From Betaproteobacteria bacterium LSUCC0117 (GTDB taxonomy: Bacteria; Pseudomonadota; Gammaproteobacteria; Burkholderiales; Burkholderiaceae_C), in assembly GCA_030441535.1 (NCBI GenBank), contig JAUJFZ010000005.1, forward strand, positions 62,001 through 126,000: 64,000 nucleotides of DNA. Reading direction: 5' to 3'. The notes under the pieces are model-generated. The model saw only the letters and a list, made by a program, of their open reading frames with translations. It was not told the origin of the DNA and searched no databases. A program made the translations under genes and the position numbers. Positions 1 through 8,702 of the stretch are shown here, in pieces. Position 1 is the stretch's first letter. Each line of letters starts with the position of its first letter.

Positions 1-208
1 ACATGAGGTTACCCGCCAACACAAAGAACGGGATGGCCATGAGCGTGTAGTGCTCACTGGTCTCAAACAACTTGATGGACATGGAGGCCAACGAGTCTTG
101 CGAGAACAAGAAAATCGTTAGCAAACTCGACAGGCCCAAACTAATTGCCACCGGCATACCGATGGCCATACACGCGAACAACGTGATAAAAAGAACAGCG
201 GTATTCAT
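1..208 (-). CDS. dctM: TRAP transporter large permease DctM (partial, runs off left edge)
   Basis: This is the N-terminal 69 residues of a DctM-type large membrane subunit, which forms the ion-coupled substrate channel of TRAP transporters. The visible protein has a first hydrophobic segment with the pattern GMPVAISLGLSSLLTIF and then AIPFFVLAGNLM, both characteristic of DctM N-termini. The start ATG overlaps the TGA of dctQ by four bases (ATGA), so the two membrane subunits are translationally coupled. About 85% of the gene lies outside the window, so intactness cannot be judged. Confidence 0.88.
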   Translation of the reverse strand, partial: MNTAVLFITLFACMAIGMPVAISLGLSSLLTIFLFSQDSLASMSIKLFETSEHYTLMAIPFFVLAGNLM

Positions 209-732
209 TGAGCTGCTCCTTCTGATTTCATTTTCAAGGCGTCAGCGGCTTCGTCAGCCAAACGCAAACTCTGTGCTTTGCCCGACAGCAAAGCCCATAA
301 AACCTGACCAAATCGGAATGCAATCATGAGGTATCCAATCGGCATGACGATGAGTACTTTCCAACGCTCGATGGGCAGGTCATCAAACTCAACGCCCACC
401 ATCATCATTTTGCTCACGTACGTCCATGAGCCCACCAAAATAAACGCCACGTAAACCAAGCTCAGTACCACCGCCACGATCGACACGTAACGACGCTTGG
501 TTGGTGATAACAAATTTACCAAGGCATCGACCCCGATGTGTGCGCCCACACGTACGCCATACGAGATGCCCAAGAAAATCATGAATGCGAACAGCACCAT
601 GGTTAACTCGAGCGTCCATGAAAATCCGGTGTTAAAGACGTAACGACGCACCACTTGCATGAAGGCCAAGGTCGTCATGCCTAACAGCATGAGTGACATC
701 ACCCACTCTTCAAAATAGTCCAGGATTTTCAT
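205..732 (-). CDS. dctQ: TRAP transporter small permease DctQ
   Basis: This 175-residue protein is the small four-helix membrane subunit that partners DctM in a sodium-driven TRAP transporter. Four hydrophobic segments are visible near residues 12-32, 46-64, 87-109 and 128-150; the sequence VVRRYVFNTGFSWTLELT after the first helix is typical of the DctQ family. A GGAG ribosome site lies upstream of the ATG. It follows dctP in the same direction with a terminator-like hairpin between them and overlaps dctM by four bases. The substrate cannot be read from this subunit; the neighbouring DctP suggests an organic acid. Confidence 0.92.
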   Translation of the reverse strand: MKILDYFEEWVMSLMLLGMTTLAFMQVVRRYVFNTGFSWTLELTMVLFAFMIFLGISYGVRVGAHIGVDALVNLLSPTKRRYVSIVAVVLSLVYVAFILVGSWTYVSKMMMVGVEFDDLPIERWKVLIVMPIGYLMIAFRFGQVLWALLSGKAQSLRLADEAADALKMKSEGAAQ

Positions 733-743
733 TTCAAAACTCC

Positions 744-775
744 AAAAAAACCCCGGACTATGCCGGGGTTTTTTT
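744..775 (-). terminator. Terminator-like hairpin between dctP and dctQ
   Basis: A 6-bp stem CCCCGG/CCGGGG (751-756 with 763-768) is flanked by A7 on one side and T7 on the other, so it could act in both directions. It lies directly after dctP and before dctQ in the direction of transcription. I infer partial termination, giving more receptor than permease mRNA. Confidence 0.75.
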
Positions 776-803
776 CTTATGGTCGTCAGGGACGACGGCG
801 TAA

Positions 804-1781
804 TTACTGGTTAGCAGCTTGCGCGGCTTTGATCAGATCGGCACCGATTTCGCCTTCAAACTGCTTCCACACGGGCAACATGGCGGCGCGCCATGCAGCC
901 AAATCCTGCTTGCTCAGCTTCAACACTTTGGCCTTGTTTGCAGCGATAACTTTTGCCCGCTCTTCATCAGACCCGTTAATTGCAATGTCGTTACCGTGCT
1001 TGATAGACTCATCCATTGCTTTCTTCAAGCCCGCTTGAACGTCCTTTGGCAGACCATTCCACCAGCCGCTGTTGGTGATCACCATGTAGTCAATTACACC
1101 GTGCTCAGACTCCATGATGGCGGCTTGAACTTCGTGGAACTTCTTTGAATAGATGTTTGACCACGTGTTTTCTTGACCATCCACCACACCTGATTGCAGG
1201 GCTTGGTAAACCTCTGAGAACGCGAGTTTCTGGGGGTTTGCGCCAACAGCTTTGAACTGAGCTTCGATCACGTCCGAGGGCTGAATACGGAACTTCAAGC
1301 CTTTGGCGTCAGCAGGGTTGTTCAACGGGCGTGTAGCGGACAACTGCTTCATACCGTTGTGCATGTAACCCAGGCCCAAAATGCCCTTGCTGGTCATTGA
1401 GGTCAAGAGCGCCTGACCTTCTTTGCTGGCTTGAAAGCGGTCAACCGCTTGGATGTTGTCGAACAAGAAAGGCAAATCGAAGATTTGCAATTGCTTGGTG
1501 TACTTACCAAACTTGGCCAATGAGGGGGCGATGATCTGGACGTCTCCCAACAACAGGGCTTCCATTTCTTTGCCGTCACCGAACAACTGGCTGTTAGGGA
1601 ACACCTGCACTTCGACCTTACCGGGCAAGTACTTCTCTGCGAGTTCCTTGAACTTCAGGGCTGATTGGCCCTTGGGTGTTGCATCAGCCACCACGTGGCT
1701 GTACTTAACAATAATAGGGGCTGCCTGTGCGCTGACGCCCAGTGCCAACAACGCGCTAGCCAAAATTAGTTTTAATTTCAT
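804..1781 (-). CDS. dctP: TRAP transporter periplasmic solute-binding protein DctP
   Basis: This 325-residue extracytoplasmic receptor delivers substrate to DctQM. A Sec signal peptide occupies about residues 1-21 (cleavage near AQA). The DctP fold is supported by DLPFLFDN near 102-109, GLKFRIQPSD at 161-170, whose R165 matches the conserved carboxylate-binding arginine of the family, and ALQSGVVDGQENTWSNI at 194-210. The length is normal. A GGAG site precedes the ATG. C4-dicarboxylates are the commonest ligands of this subfamily, but the sequence alone does not fix the ligand. It is first in the dctPQM order and divergent from tctC. Confidence 0.92.
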   Translation of the reverse strand: MKLKLILASALLALGVSAQAAPIIVKYSHVVADATPKGQSALKFKELAEKYLPGKVEVQVFPNSQLFGDGKEMEALLLGDVQIIAPSLAKFGKYTKQLQIFDLPFLFDNIQAVDRFQASKEGQALLTSMTSKGILGLGYMHNGMKQLSATRPLNNPADAKGLKFRIQPSDVIEAQFKAVGANPQKLAFSEVYQALQSGVVDGQENTWSNIYSKKFHEVQAAIMESEHGVIDYMVITNSGWWNGLPKDVQAGLKKAMDESIKHGNDIAINGSDEERAKVIAANKAKVLKLSKQDLAAWRAAMLPVWKQFEGEIGADLIKAAQAANQ

Positions 1782-2068
1782 GTAAGTCTCCGAGGATGTG
1801 AAAAATGCCGAACCGACAATATACCTGCCCTTGGTGCTTCTGCTTACTCAACGCCGCAAGAATCGGGTTTCCCCTTATGTCTAAGACAAACAAATCTGTC
1901 GCCGAGGCGTCATTGGTTAGTGTTTACCCTATATTTTGCGTTTTCGCGATGCGGAGCCCCGAACTGACAGGCAATTGACAGGTTCCTACCCCTAGACTCG
2001 TTTCGCACGTAACGCCATTTGGCGCACGTTCATTTTTTCTGACAAACAAACCATTTGGAGATTGCCCT
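1782..2068. promoter_or_regulatory. Divergent dctP/tctC control region with tandem TGACAGG repeat
   Basis: This 287-bp non-coding region separates the dctPQM and tctCBA operons. TGACAGG occurs twice as a direct repeat at 1965-1971 and 1976-1982, 11 bp apart, the one-turn tandem geometry used by OmpR-family regulators, so it is a candidate TctD site. A near palindrome, GCCATTTGGC, lies around 2011-2026. The second repeat contains TTGACA (1975-1980), but I see no good -10 at standard spacing. No open reading frame is convincing here. Confidence 0.45.
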
Positions 2069-3070
2069 ATGCGTACTCACGCTATTCGTCATCATTTCTT
2101 GCGCGTTGCCGCGCCTTTGGGTTTTGTGATGGCCGGCTTGGCCACTTCAGCGAGTGCCTTCGAGCCTGGGAACACCGAGTGCATAGCACCGGCTGGTGCT
2201 GGCGGCGGTTGGGACTTCACTTGCCGCCAAGTCGGTAAAACGCTGCAAGACCTGAAGCTGATCCCCGGCAGCATGCAGGTCACAAACTTGGCTGGTGCTG
2301 GCGGCGGCGTTGCCTACGCTGAGGTCGTGAACAAGCGCAGCACCGATAACAACTTGATCGTCGCGGCTTCATCGGCGACTGCAACGCGCTTGGCTACCGG
2401 TTCCTTCAAAGGGAATGACATGAGCCAAGTTCGTTGGCTGGCCTCAGTGGGCGCGGATTACGGCATCATCGCCGTATCGAAAGACTCGGCCTTCAAAACG
2501 CTGCCTGACTTATTGAATGCGATCAAAAATGATCCCAAGAGTGTGTCCGTGGCTGGCGGCTCTGCCGTGGGCGGCTGGGACCATTTGAAAGTCTTGATGG
2601 CTGCTAAAAAGGCAGGCATCAGCGACGTTCGCACAATCAAATACGTGGCTTTTGACGGCGGGGGCGAAGCAGTCACGCAGTTGCTGGCTGGTAAGGTACA
2701 AGCCTTCACCGGTGATGCCTCGGAAGCCAAAGGCTTTGTTGACGCTGGCAAGATCAAAATCTTGGCGGTGTTAGCCCCCGAGCGCTTGAGCGGCGACTTC
2801 GCAAGCTTCCCAACCGCAAAAGAACAGGGCGTTGACGTGATCGGTGCCAATTGGCGCGGTTTTTACGTTCCAGGCAAGATGTCTGACGATGCTTATAACT
2901 ACTGGGTGAAGCAGATCGGCGCGGTTTATGCATCCAAAGAATGGAAAGCCACCATGGCCTCTAGCGGTTTAGCTCCCCTGGACTTACAGGGCCCCGCGTT
3001 CCAAGCCTTCGTTAAAGACTCAGTTGAGTCTATTCAAACGCTGTCACGAGAAATCGGCTTGATTAAATAA
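2069..3070 (+). CDS. tctC: Tripartite tricarboxylate transporter receptor TctC (Bug family)
   Basis: This 333-residue periplasmic receptor belongs to the TctC/Bug family that captures citrate or other carboxylates for TctAB. A signal peptide ends near SASA at residue 30. Family hallmarks are APAGAGGGWDFTCR (about 40-53), GGSAVGGWDHLK and the VAFDGGGEAVTQLLAGKVQ segment that closes the binding pocket. A TTGGAG ribosome site precedes the ATG. It begins the operon and is separated from tctB by a hairpin. The nearby tctD and tctE genes suggest substrate-induced expression. The ligand is inferred to be a di- or tricarboxylate. Confidence 0.9.
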   Translation: MRTHAIRHHFLRVAAPLGFVMAGLATSASAFEPGNTECIAPAGAGGGWDFTCRQVGKTLQDLKLIPGSMQVTNLAGAGGGVAYAEVVNKRSTDNNLIVAASSATATRLATGSFKGNDMSQVRWLASVGADYGIIAVSKDSAFKTLPDLLNAIKNDPKSVSVAGGSAVGGWDHLKVLMAAKKAGISDVRTIKYVAFDGGGEAVTQLLAGKVQAFTGDASEAKGFVDAGKIKILAVLAPERLSGDFASFPTAKEQGVDVIGANWRGFYVPGKMSDDAYNYWVKQIGAVYASKEWKATMASSGLAPLDLQGPAFQAFVKDSVESIQTLSREIGLIK

Positions 3071-3085
3071 GTCCTTCGTCGAGCC

Positions 3086-3120
3086 AACGGGGTGGTTGGG
3101 ATAGCCCGCCACCCCGTTTT
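3086..3120 (+). terminator. Terminator-like hairpin between tctC and tctB
   Basis: A 10-bp perfect stem, AACGGGGTGG at 3086-3095 pairing with CCACCCCGTT at 3109-3118, is followed only by a short T run. It sits in the 82-bp gap between receptor and permease genes and may lower tctBA transcription relative to tctC. Confidence 0.65.
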
Positions 3121-3152
3121 CACAGCTTCAACTACATCACAAAGGAGTCGCG

Positions 3153-3584
3153 ATGAGCGACCGTATCTTTGCTTCGATTTGTATTGCCCTGGCAGCTCTC
3201 ATGGCGTGGGGTGCCACCATCATCGAAGAAAGTTTTATTCAAGACCCGTTGGGCCCGAAAGCGTTCCCGTTGGTTATAGCTGTTGTGCTGGCCGCCTGCG
3301 GTGTGGCTATGTTTTTACGCCCAGACGAAGACCCTGTCTGGCCGAATCGACGCAAACAAATTCAATTGTTGTGGACTATCGGCGCCATGATTCTTTATGT
3401 GCAATTTTTGCCTGTTGTTGGTTTTTTGATTGCGACAGCAATCGGCGCTGGCTTCTTGTCCTGGCAACTAGGTGCCTCAGTTAAGCAGGCATGCTGGGGT
3501 GGATTCGGTATTTCGGGCAGTATTTACGTGGTCTTCAAACTCGTATTGGGTTTATCACTGGCCCGTGGACCTCTCGGCTTTTAA
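3153..3584 (+). CDS. tctB: Tripartite tricarboxylate transporter small subunit TctB
   Basis: This 143-residue inner-membrane protein is the poorly conserved four-helix subunit of TTT transporters. Hydrophobic segments are visible near residues 5-22, 38-55, 72-95 and 105-135, and the DPLGPKAFPLVIAVVLAACG pattern after helix one is typical of TctB. An AAAGGAG site lies just before the ATG. It is followed 12 bp later by tctA, and together they form the membrane channel fed by TctC. Confidence 0.9.
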   Translation: MSDRIFASICIALAALMAWGATIIEESFIQDPLGPKAFPLVIAVVLAACGVAMFLRPDEDPVWPNRRKQIQLLWTIGAMILYVQFLPVVGFLIATAIGAGFLSWQLGASVKQACWGGFGISGSIYVVFKLVLGLSLARGPLGF

Positions 3585-3596
3585 CAGGACGACCCT

Positions 3597-5105
3597 ATGG
3601 ATACGTTGAACGCATTGGCCCAGGGTTTCTCTGTCGCCCTTACTTGGCAAAATCTTGGCCTCGCTCTATTAGGTTGCTTTTTGGGCACCATCATCGGCGC
3701 CTTGCCTGGCTTGGGCCCCTCAAACGGGGTCGCCATTTTGATTCCACTGGTCTTCAGCATCGGCTTGCCCGCAACACCCGCACTGATCTTGCTCACGAGC
3801 GTCTACTACGGGGCAATGTACGGTGGGCGTATCTCATCGATCTTGCTGAATATTCCCGGTGATGAACCCGCAATGATGACCACGCTGGATGGGTTCCCAA
3901 TGGCACAGAAGGGTTATCCCGGCGAGGCCCTTGCCATATCGGGCATCGCATCTTTTGTCGGCGCATTCTTTGCCACATGGGGCTTGGTGCTACTGGCGCC
4001 GCAGTTAGTCGAAGTCGCTTTGTTGTTTGGACCCGCCGAGTACTTTGCCCTGTTCACTTTGGCATTCGCAACCTTGGGCGGTTTGTCGAGCAAGAACCAG
4101 GCGAAAGCCGCTGTTGCTGCGGCGATCGGGTTGGGTATTGCCTTGATTGGCGTCGACGGACAAACAGGGGTGCCACGCTTCACCTTCGACAACATGCATT
4201 TTTACGATGGCATCGATTTCCTCGTGGCCATCGTTGGCTTGTTTGCGGTATCCGAGGTTCTGGTTTTTGTTGAAAACCACGGCACCGGACGGGGCGCCGA
4301 TGGTGCCAAGACCGTGAAACTGGGACGCATCACGCCGCCATGGTCAATGCTTAAGCAAACCAGCGGCGCGATGGGCCGCGGTACGCTCCTGGGATTCATC
4401 GCTGGTGTGCTGCCCGGCGCTGGCGCGTCACTGGGGTCATTCATTGCTTACTCTCTCGAGAAGAAAGTTTCCAATAAGGACGATACGTTCGGCAAAGGAG
4501 ACCCGCGCGGCGTCGCCGCACCTGAAGCAGGAAACAATGCAGCCGCCGGTGGTGCATTGGTACCCATGCTAGCGTTGGGCGTGCCGGGCTCAGGAACCAC
4601 CGCGGTGTTATTGGCGATGCTCTTGACCTTAGACATCACACCAGGCCCCCTGTTATTCACCAAGAACCCCGATGTGGTTTGGGGCCTGGTGGCCGCGCTG
4701 TTTATCGGTAACGTGATGTTGCTCGCCATGAACATCCCAATGGTGGGACTGTTTATGCGCCTGTTGACCATTCCCGCGAAATACCTGATGCCAGGTGTCG
4801 CAATGATCTCCTTTGTGGGCATTTACGGTATCTCAGGCTCCACGTTTGACCTCATGGTCATGATTGGCTTTGGGGTGCTAGGCTGGACGCTTCGAAAGCT
4901 GGAGGTGCCGCTGGTACCGGTGATTTTGGGATTGCTACTGGGAGCGCAAATGGAGAAAAACCTGCGTCGCGCCATGACCATCTCAGACGGTGAGGTCAGT
5001 GCATTGGTAGCCTCGCCGCTGGCCATCGGCCTGTGGTGCGCGGCTATCATTGGCTTTGTGTTACCCATCTTGGTAGGGCGTTATCTGCGTTACAAAGCCA
5101 ACTAA
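3597..5105 (+). CDS. tctA: Tripartite tricarboxylate transporter large permease TctA
   Basis: This 502-residue polytopic protein is the transport channel of the TTT system. The two family signatures are present: GALPGLGPSNGVAILIPL at about residues 34-51 and the repeat GFIAGVLPGAGASLGSF at about 266-282, as well as SILLNIPGDEPAMMTTLDG near 81-99. The length matches the usual 500 residues. An AGGAC ribosome site precedes the ATG, and the gene ends 52 bp before tctD. The substrate is set by TctC, with a carboxylate inferred. Confidence 0.94.
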   Translation: MDTLNALAQGFSVALTWQNLGLALLGCFLGTIIGALPGLGPSNGVAILIPLVFSIGLPATPALILLTSVYYGAMYGGRISSILLNIPGDEPAMMTTLDGFPMAQKGYPGEALAISGIASFVGAFFATWGLVLLAPQLVEVALLFGPAEYFALFTLAFATLGGLSSKNQAKAAVAAAIGLGIALIGVDGQTGVPRFTFDNMHFYDGIDFLVAIVGLFAVSEVLVFVENHGTGRGADGAKTVKLGRITPPWSMLKQTSGAMGRGTLLGFIAGVLPGAGASLGSFIAYSLEKKVSNKDDTFGKGDPRGVAAPEAGNNAAAGGALVPMLALGVPGSGTTAVLLAMLLTLDITPGPLLFTKNPDVVWGLVAALFIGNVMLLAMNIPMVGLFMRLLTIPAKYLMPGVAMISFVGIYGISGSTFDLMVMIGFGVLGWTLRKLEVPLVPVILGLLLGAQMEKNLRRAMTISDGEVSALVASPLAIGLWCAAIIGFVLPILVGRYLRYKAN

Positions 5106-5157
5106 TCAGTTCGCTCAACACGCAACCCGGCCTGCCGACGCCTAGCGGGAGGGCTGC

Positions 5158-5847
5158 GTGTTTCTACTTTTGGTTGAAGACGAGGGAACGCTCGCCGAGA
5201 GCTTGTCGGGTGTATTGGTCGCCAAAGGTCATCGAGTGGACTGGGTTGCGGATGGGCAAATGGCACTGTCACAACTGGCCACCACCCGATATGACGCAAT
5301 GGTCCTTGACTTGGGGCTACCTTATTTGGATGGTCGTGGCGTATTAGAGGCGCTGCGGACCGACCAAAAATTCATTGATCGACAAGATCTCCCCGTATTG
5401 ATTTTGTCGGCACGCGACCAGAGTATCGACAAGATCGCTGCGCTTGATGCCGGCGCTGACGACTACCTCAGCAAGCCGTTTGACGTGAATGAGCTTGAGG
5501 CTCGATTGTTTGCGCTACTCCGGCGGCGACTGGGTAAAACAGGCACAGATTTAAATTGGGCAGGCATTCGGTTTGATGCCACAAAACGTATTTTCTTCTG
5601 CGAGAACGAGACGTTGAATTTGAGCCCACGCGAGCACGCCGCGCTTTTGGCATTACTGCAGGCCCAGGGCGAGCCGCTGTCACGTCAAGCCCTGTTTGAG
5701 CGCGTCTTTGCCGATGATGAGGACGCGCTGAGCGTCGACGCCATTGACGTTGTGGTCTATCGTCTGCGAAAGAAACTGACGCCCTTGCAAGCTCAGATCC
5801 ACAGTGTCCGCGGTGTTGGTCTATACCTAGAATCAATACCGACATGA
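5158..5847 (+). CDS. tctD: Response regulator TctD (OmpR family)
   Basis: This 229-residue response regulator has an N-terminal receiver domain with the acidic pair E7-D8, phosphorylatable D51 (in MVLDLGLPYLDG), S84 and K106 (LSKPF), followed by a winged-helix DNA-binding domain (about 135-225). The start is GTG, chosen because a strong GGGAGGG ribosome site lies 4 bp upstream and the receiver fold begins immediately. Its last codon overlaps the tctE start (ATGA). By family precedent it activates the adjacent tctCBA transporter; the tandem TGACAGG repeat upstream of tctC is a candidate target. Confidence 0.9.
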   Translation: MFLLLVEDEGTLAESLSGVLVAKGHRVDWVADGQMALSQLATTRYDAMVLDLGLPYLDGRGVLEALRTDQKFIDRQDLPVLILSARDQSIDKIAALDAGADDYLSKPFDVNELEARLFALLRRRLGKTGTDLNWAGIRFDATKRIFFCENETLNLSPREHAALLALLQAQGEPLSRQALFERVFADDEDALSVDAIDVVVYRLRKKLTPLQAQIHSVRGVGLYLESIPT

Positions 5848-7298
5848 TGCAAGGCATTTTTCAGAGTGTCTGGGCTAAACACTCGCTGAGCCGGCGCTTA
5901 TTGGTGTGGTTACTTCCTTCGCTCGTACTCATTACAGTGGTGGAATTTTCACTGTCCTATCGACTGGCCCAACAAACCATCGATGAAGCCTACGACCGGG
6001 GCCTGCGAAGCGCAGTCCGCGCCTTGAGTTTGGCTACACGATTAGATGCCAATGGATTTTCGGTTGAAAAGCCGTTTCAGCTACTCAGCTACGTTCAGAG
6101 CAACGCGCGAGGTACCGTTTTTTTCCGCGTCGTGACCAGTGACGGGTTGTTGGAAGCGGGCTTCACCGACCTGACCTTTCCGTGGCCCGCTGCGCCCAAA
6201 AACGACGAAGTCTTACTGGCAGAGGGCGAGTACTTTGATCAACACTTGCGCATCGCTGCGCTACGCCGCGAATTAGTAGCTGCAACCCCGCAGTCGCCGG
6301 CTATCAGTGTGGACCTGTTGGTAGCGGAGGATTTGGCGCCGCGCCAAGCCTATCTTGAGCAATTCATATGGCGCACCTTATTGCGGGATAGCATCTTGTT
6401 GGTCTTCACCGCCGTCTTGCTCATTCTCATCGTGAAGCGAAGTCTCTCGCCTCTGGGACGTTGGTCGCGCCTGATTCGTAACCGCGACAGCCATGATCTC
6501 ACACCACTGCCTATTAACGAAGCCCTGCCGCTGGAAGCACGACCGCTGATCGAGTCACTTAACTTTCACTTGGATAGAGGAGCCCAAGAACAGACGCAGC
6601 GCCGGCGATTCTTAGACAATGCATCGCACCAAATACGAACCCCATTAGCAGTTTTAAAAACACAAGTTGCTTGGGCGAAATTACAAGGCCCAGACCTGGA
6701 CACAATGGCCTTTCTCGCACGGTTTGAATCACAGGTTGATCAGGCCTCGCAACATGCCGCACAGATGCTACAGATGGCGCGACTCGAAAGCGGTCAGGCA
6801 CTATCACCGGTCGCGGTCGCCGTTTGGCCATTGGCGCAAGATGTCGTAATCACCCTGCAGGCTCTTGCACAACAACGCCAAATCGACTTGGGATTGAGCT
6901 GCGGTGCCGGCTTCGGTGTCAGCACATGCGTTTGGGGTGACGAGGGCTTGATTCGACAGGTCTTTGAAAACCTATTGGATAACGCGATTCGACATGGCTC
7001 GGCGGGTGGGGAGGCCACACTCTCGCTCGCACTGGCGGGTGATGCCGTGTTGGTCGCCGTTGAAAATAATGGCGAGCCAATCAGTGATGACGTGTTGGCA
7101 CATTTGGGGGAACGTTACTATCAAGCTGATCAAGCGAGTTACTGGGGCAGTGGTCTGGGCTTATCGATTGTGGCCGCGATTCTGACGCAACTGGGTAGTC
7201 GCATCAAATTCGAGCACCCCACGTCTGGTGGCGGGTTGCGCGCGGTGTTTGAATTAAATCGAGTGATCGAAGAGGAGCACAACGATGTTTCAACGTGA
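5844..7298 (+). CDS. tctE: Sensor histidine kinase TctE
   Basis: This 484-residue inner-membrane sensor has a transmembrane segment near residues 19-39, a periplasmic domain of about 140 residues, a second helix near 182-198 and a cytoplasmic kinase core. The phosphorylated histidine is H262 in ASHQIRTPLAVLK. The N box lies at about 373-385 (FENLLDNAIRHGS) and the GSGLGLS lid motif at 435-441. The usual G1-box aspartate is replaced by N408 (VENNGEPI), a variant also known from CusS-like kinases. It overlaps tctD by 4 bp and the following receptor gene by 14 bp, suggesting one signalling unit. Confidence 0.9.
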   Translation: MMQGIFQSVWAKHSLSRRLLVWLLPSLVLITVVEFSLSYRLAQQTIDEAYDRGLRSAVRALSLATRLDANGFSVEKPFQLLSYVQSNARGTVFFRVVTSDGLLEAGFTDLTFPWPAAPKNDEVLLAEGEYFDQHLRIAALRRELVAATPQSPAISVDLLVAEDLAPRQAYLEQFIWRTLLRDSILLVFTAVLLILIVKRSLSPLGRWSRLIRNRDSHDLTPLPINEALPLEARPLIESLNFHLDRGAQEQTQRRRFLDNASHQIRTPLAVLKTQVAWAKLQGPDLDTMAFLARFESQVDQASQHAAQMLQMARLESGQALSPVAVAVWPLAQDVVITLQALAQQRQIDLGLSCGAGFGVSTCVWGDEGLIRQVFENLLDNAIRHGSAGGEATLSLALAGDAVLVAVENNGEPISDDVLAHLGERYYQADQASYWGSGLGLSIVAAILTQLGSRIKFEHPTSGGGLRAVFELNRVIEEEHNDVST

Positions 7299-8250
7299 CA
7301 GGCTTTTAGCGCTCGCTTTCGCGCTCCTCTGTTCTGCGGCTACAGCGATGACCCCCACCAAACCCGAATGCGTGGCGCCCGCAAAGCCAGGCGGCGGTTT
7401 TGATCTAACTTGCCGGATTGCCGCTGCATGGTTTGAGTCGCAACTCAAAACGCCCATGCAGGTACGCTTTATGCCAGGTGGGATTGGTGCAACGGCATTC
7501 AAAGTTTTCACCAGTCAACGCATCTCTGACCCGAATGCGCTCGTTGCCTTTTCTTCTGGGTCTTTGCTGAACATTGCAGTAGGCAAGTACGGCGACGTTG
7601 GGTCCGATGATGTGCGCTTCGTGGCGTCGGCAGGCGCCGATTACGGCGCAGTAGTGGTTGCAGCGCAATCGACTATGAAAACACTTGACGATCTGATGAT
7701 GCAACTTAAGAGTCCCACTACTCGCGTATTGATTGGTGGGGGCGGCTCCATCGGCAGTCAAGACTGGGTCAAGGCAGCGCTGCTGTTTAAAGCGGCGGGT
7801 CGAGATCCGAAAGGCATGCGCTACGTGGCTTTTGATGGCGGCGGCGAGGCATTGAACAACCTAGCGAATGACAACATTGCCATTTATACCGGGGATGTAT
7901 CAGAACTGCGTGCTCACATGGGCAGTGAAAAGTTCAGGGTGTTAGCAGTGCTCGCGCCGCAACGGTTACCCGGCGCCTTTAGGGACATTCCGACAGCCAA
8001 AGAAATGGGTGTTAACGTGACTTGGGCGTCTTTTCGCGGCTATTACATGGGACGAGAGGTCCCCAAGTGGGCCTATGACTTCTACGTCGAGGCTTTTAAA
8101 CGAGCACATCTCAGTGCGGAGTTCGCAAAGATACGCAATGACAAGGGCTTATTTGAGTTCTCCCTCGCAGGCGATGCATTTCATCTGCACGTTCAAGGCC
8201 AGGTGACACAGCTCAGACAACTTGTGAATGACGCCGGTCTGCGGCAATAA
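7285..8250 (+). CDS. Second TctC/Bug-type periplasmic receptor, coupled to tctE
   Basis: This 321-residue protein is a full-length TctC-like receptor with a signal peptide ending near ATA at residue 21, CVAPAKPGGGFDLTCR after it, and VAFDGGGEALNNLANDNI in the pocket-closing region. It resembles the first TctC clearly but not closely. A GAGGAG site lies inside tctE and the ATG overlaps the tctE end by 14 bp, so it is made together with the kinase, not with the permease. No second TctAB is present. I infer a receptor that presents ligand to TctE, as reported for the Bordetella BctC/BctDE system; a second transport receptor sharing TctAB is the alternative. Confidence 0.85.
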   Translation: MFQRDRLLALAFALLCSAATAMTPTKPECVAPAKPGGGFDLTCRIAAAWFESQLKTPMQVRFMPGGIGATAFKVFTSQRISDPNALVAFSSGSLLNIAVGKYGDVGSDDVRFVASAGADYGAVVVAAQSTMKTLDDLMMQLKSPTTRVLIGGGGSIGSQDWVKAALLFKAAGRDPKGMRYVAFDGGGEALNNLANDNIAIYTGDVSELRAHMGSEKFRVLAVLAPQRLPGAFRDIPTAKEMGVNVTWASFRGYYMGREVPKWAYDFYVEAFKRAHLSAEFAKIRNDKGLFEFSLAGDAFHLHVQGQVTQLRQLVNDAGLRQ

Positions 8251-8282
8251 ACGATTTATGGGACCACAGGCAAGGCTCTCGT

Positions 8283-8702
8283 TTAAGCGCAAGCCTCGCG
8301 AATGAAATCAGGCACGGGAATGGCCTTGATTCGCCCTGGCTGCTCGGGGTCTTTGATGCAAAACGCGCGCACCTCGGTCCCCTCGCACAAAACCACGTCG
8401 CCGCGTTTCACCACATGGCGCTGTCGAAAGGTTTTGCTCTGCCACTCATCAATGCTGGTGTGCACCTCGATGGTTTCACCGTAAGTCGCAGGTTTGAAAA
8501 ACTTGGTGTTGATCTCAAGCAGAGGCGTGCCGATGATGCCGTGCGTTTTGACGAGCTCACGCCACACCGGAATTCCACACGCGACAAAAAAGTTCAATGA
8601 CGCGGCATCCATCCAACGGGAGAAGTTGGGAAAGAACACAATACCCGCTGGGTCGCAATCTCCAAAACAAACGGCCACCGGATAGACAACCACGCGTGAC
8701 AT
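8283..8702 (-). CDS. Hotdog-fold acyl-CoA thioesterase (4HBT family)
   Basis: This 139-residue protein has the single hotdog domain of the 4-hydroxybenzoyl-CoA thioesterase family. The active-site motif is GDCDPAGIVFFPNF, with D17 matching the catalytic aspartate, followed by the TPLLEINTKFFKPATYG strand region. The start ATG at 8702 shares one base with the TGA of the upstream adenosyltransferase (TGATG), so I prefer it over an upstream in-frame start at 8738. It would hydrolyse a cytoplasmic acyl- or aroyl-CoA; the exact substrate is unknown. Confidence 0.85.
   Translation of the reverse strand: MSRVVVYPVAVCFGDCDPAGIVFFPNFSRWMDAASLNFFVACGIPVWRELVKTHGIIGTPLLEINTKFFKPATYGETIEVHTSIDEWQSKTFRQRHVVKRGDVVLCEGTEVRAFCIKDPEQPGRIKAIPVPDFIREACA

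Noticed and set aside
1975..1980. TTGACA as a -35 hexamer for tctC
   Set aside because: It is a perfect -35 match but no -10-like sequence occurs 16-18 bp downstream; it is better explained as part of the TGACAGG repeat.
2015..2040. Possible sigma54 promoter (TTGGCGCACG) upstream of tctC
   Set aside because: The -24-like TTGGC is there, but the required GC at -12 with proper spacing is missing.
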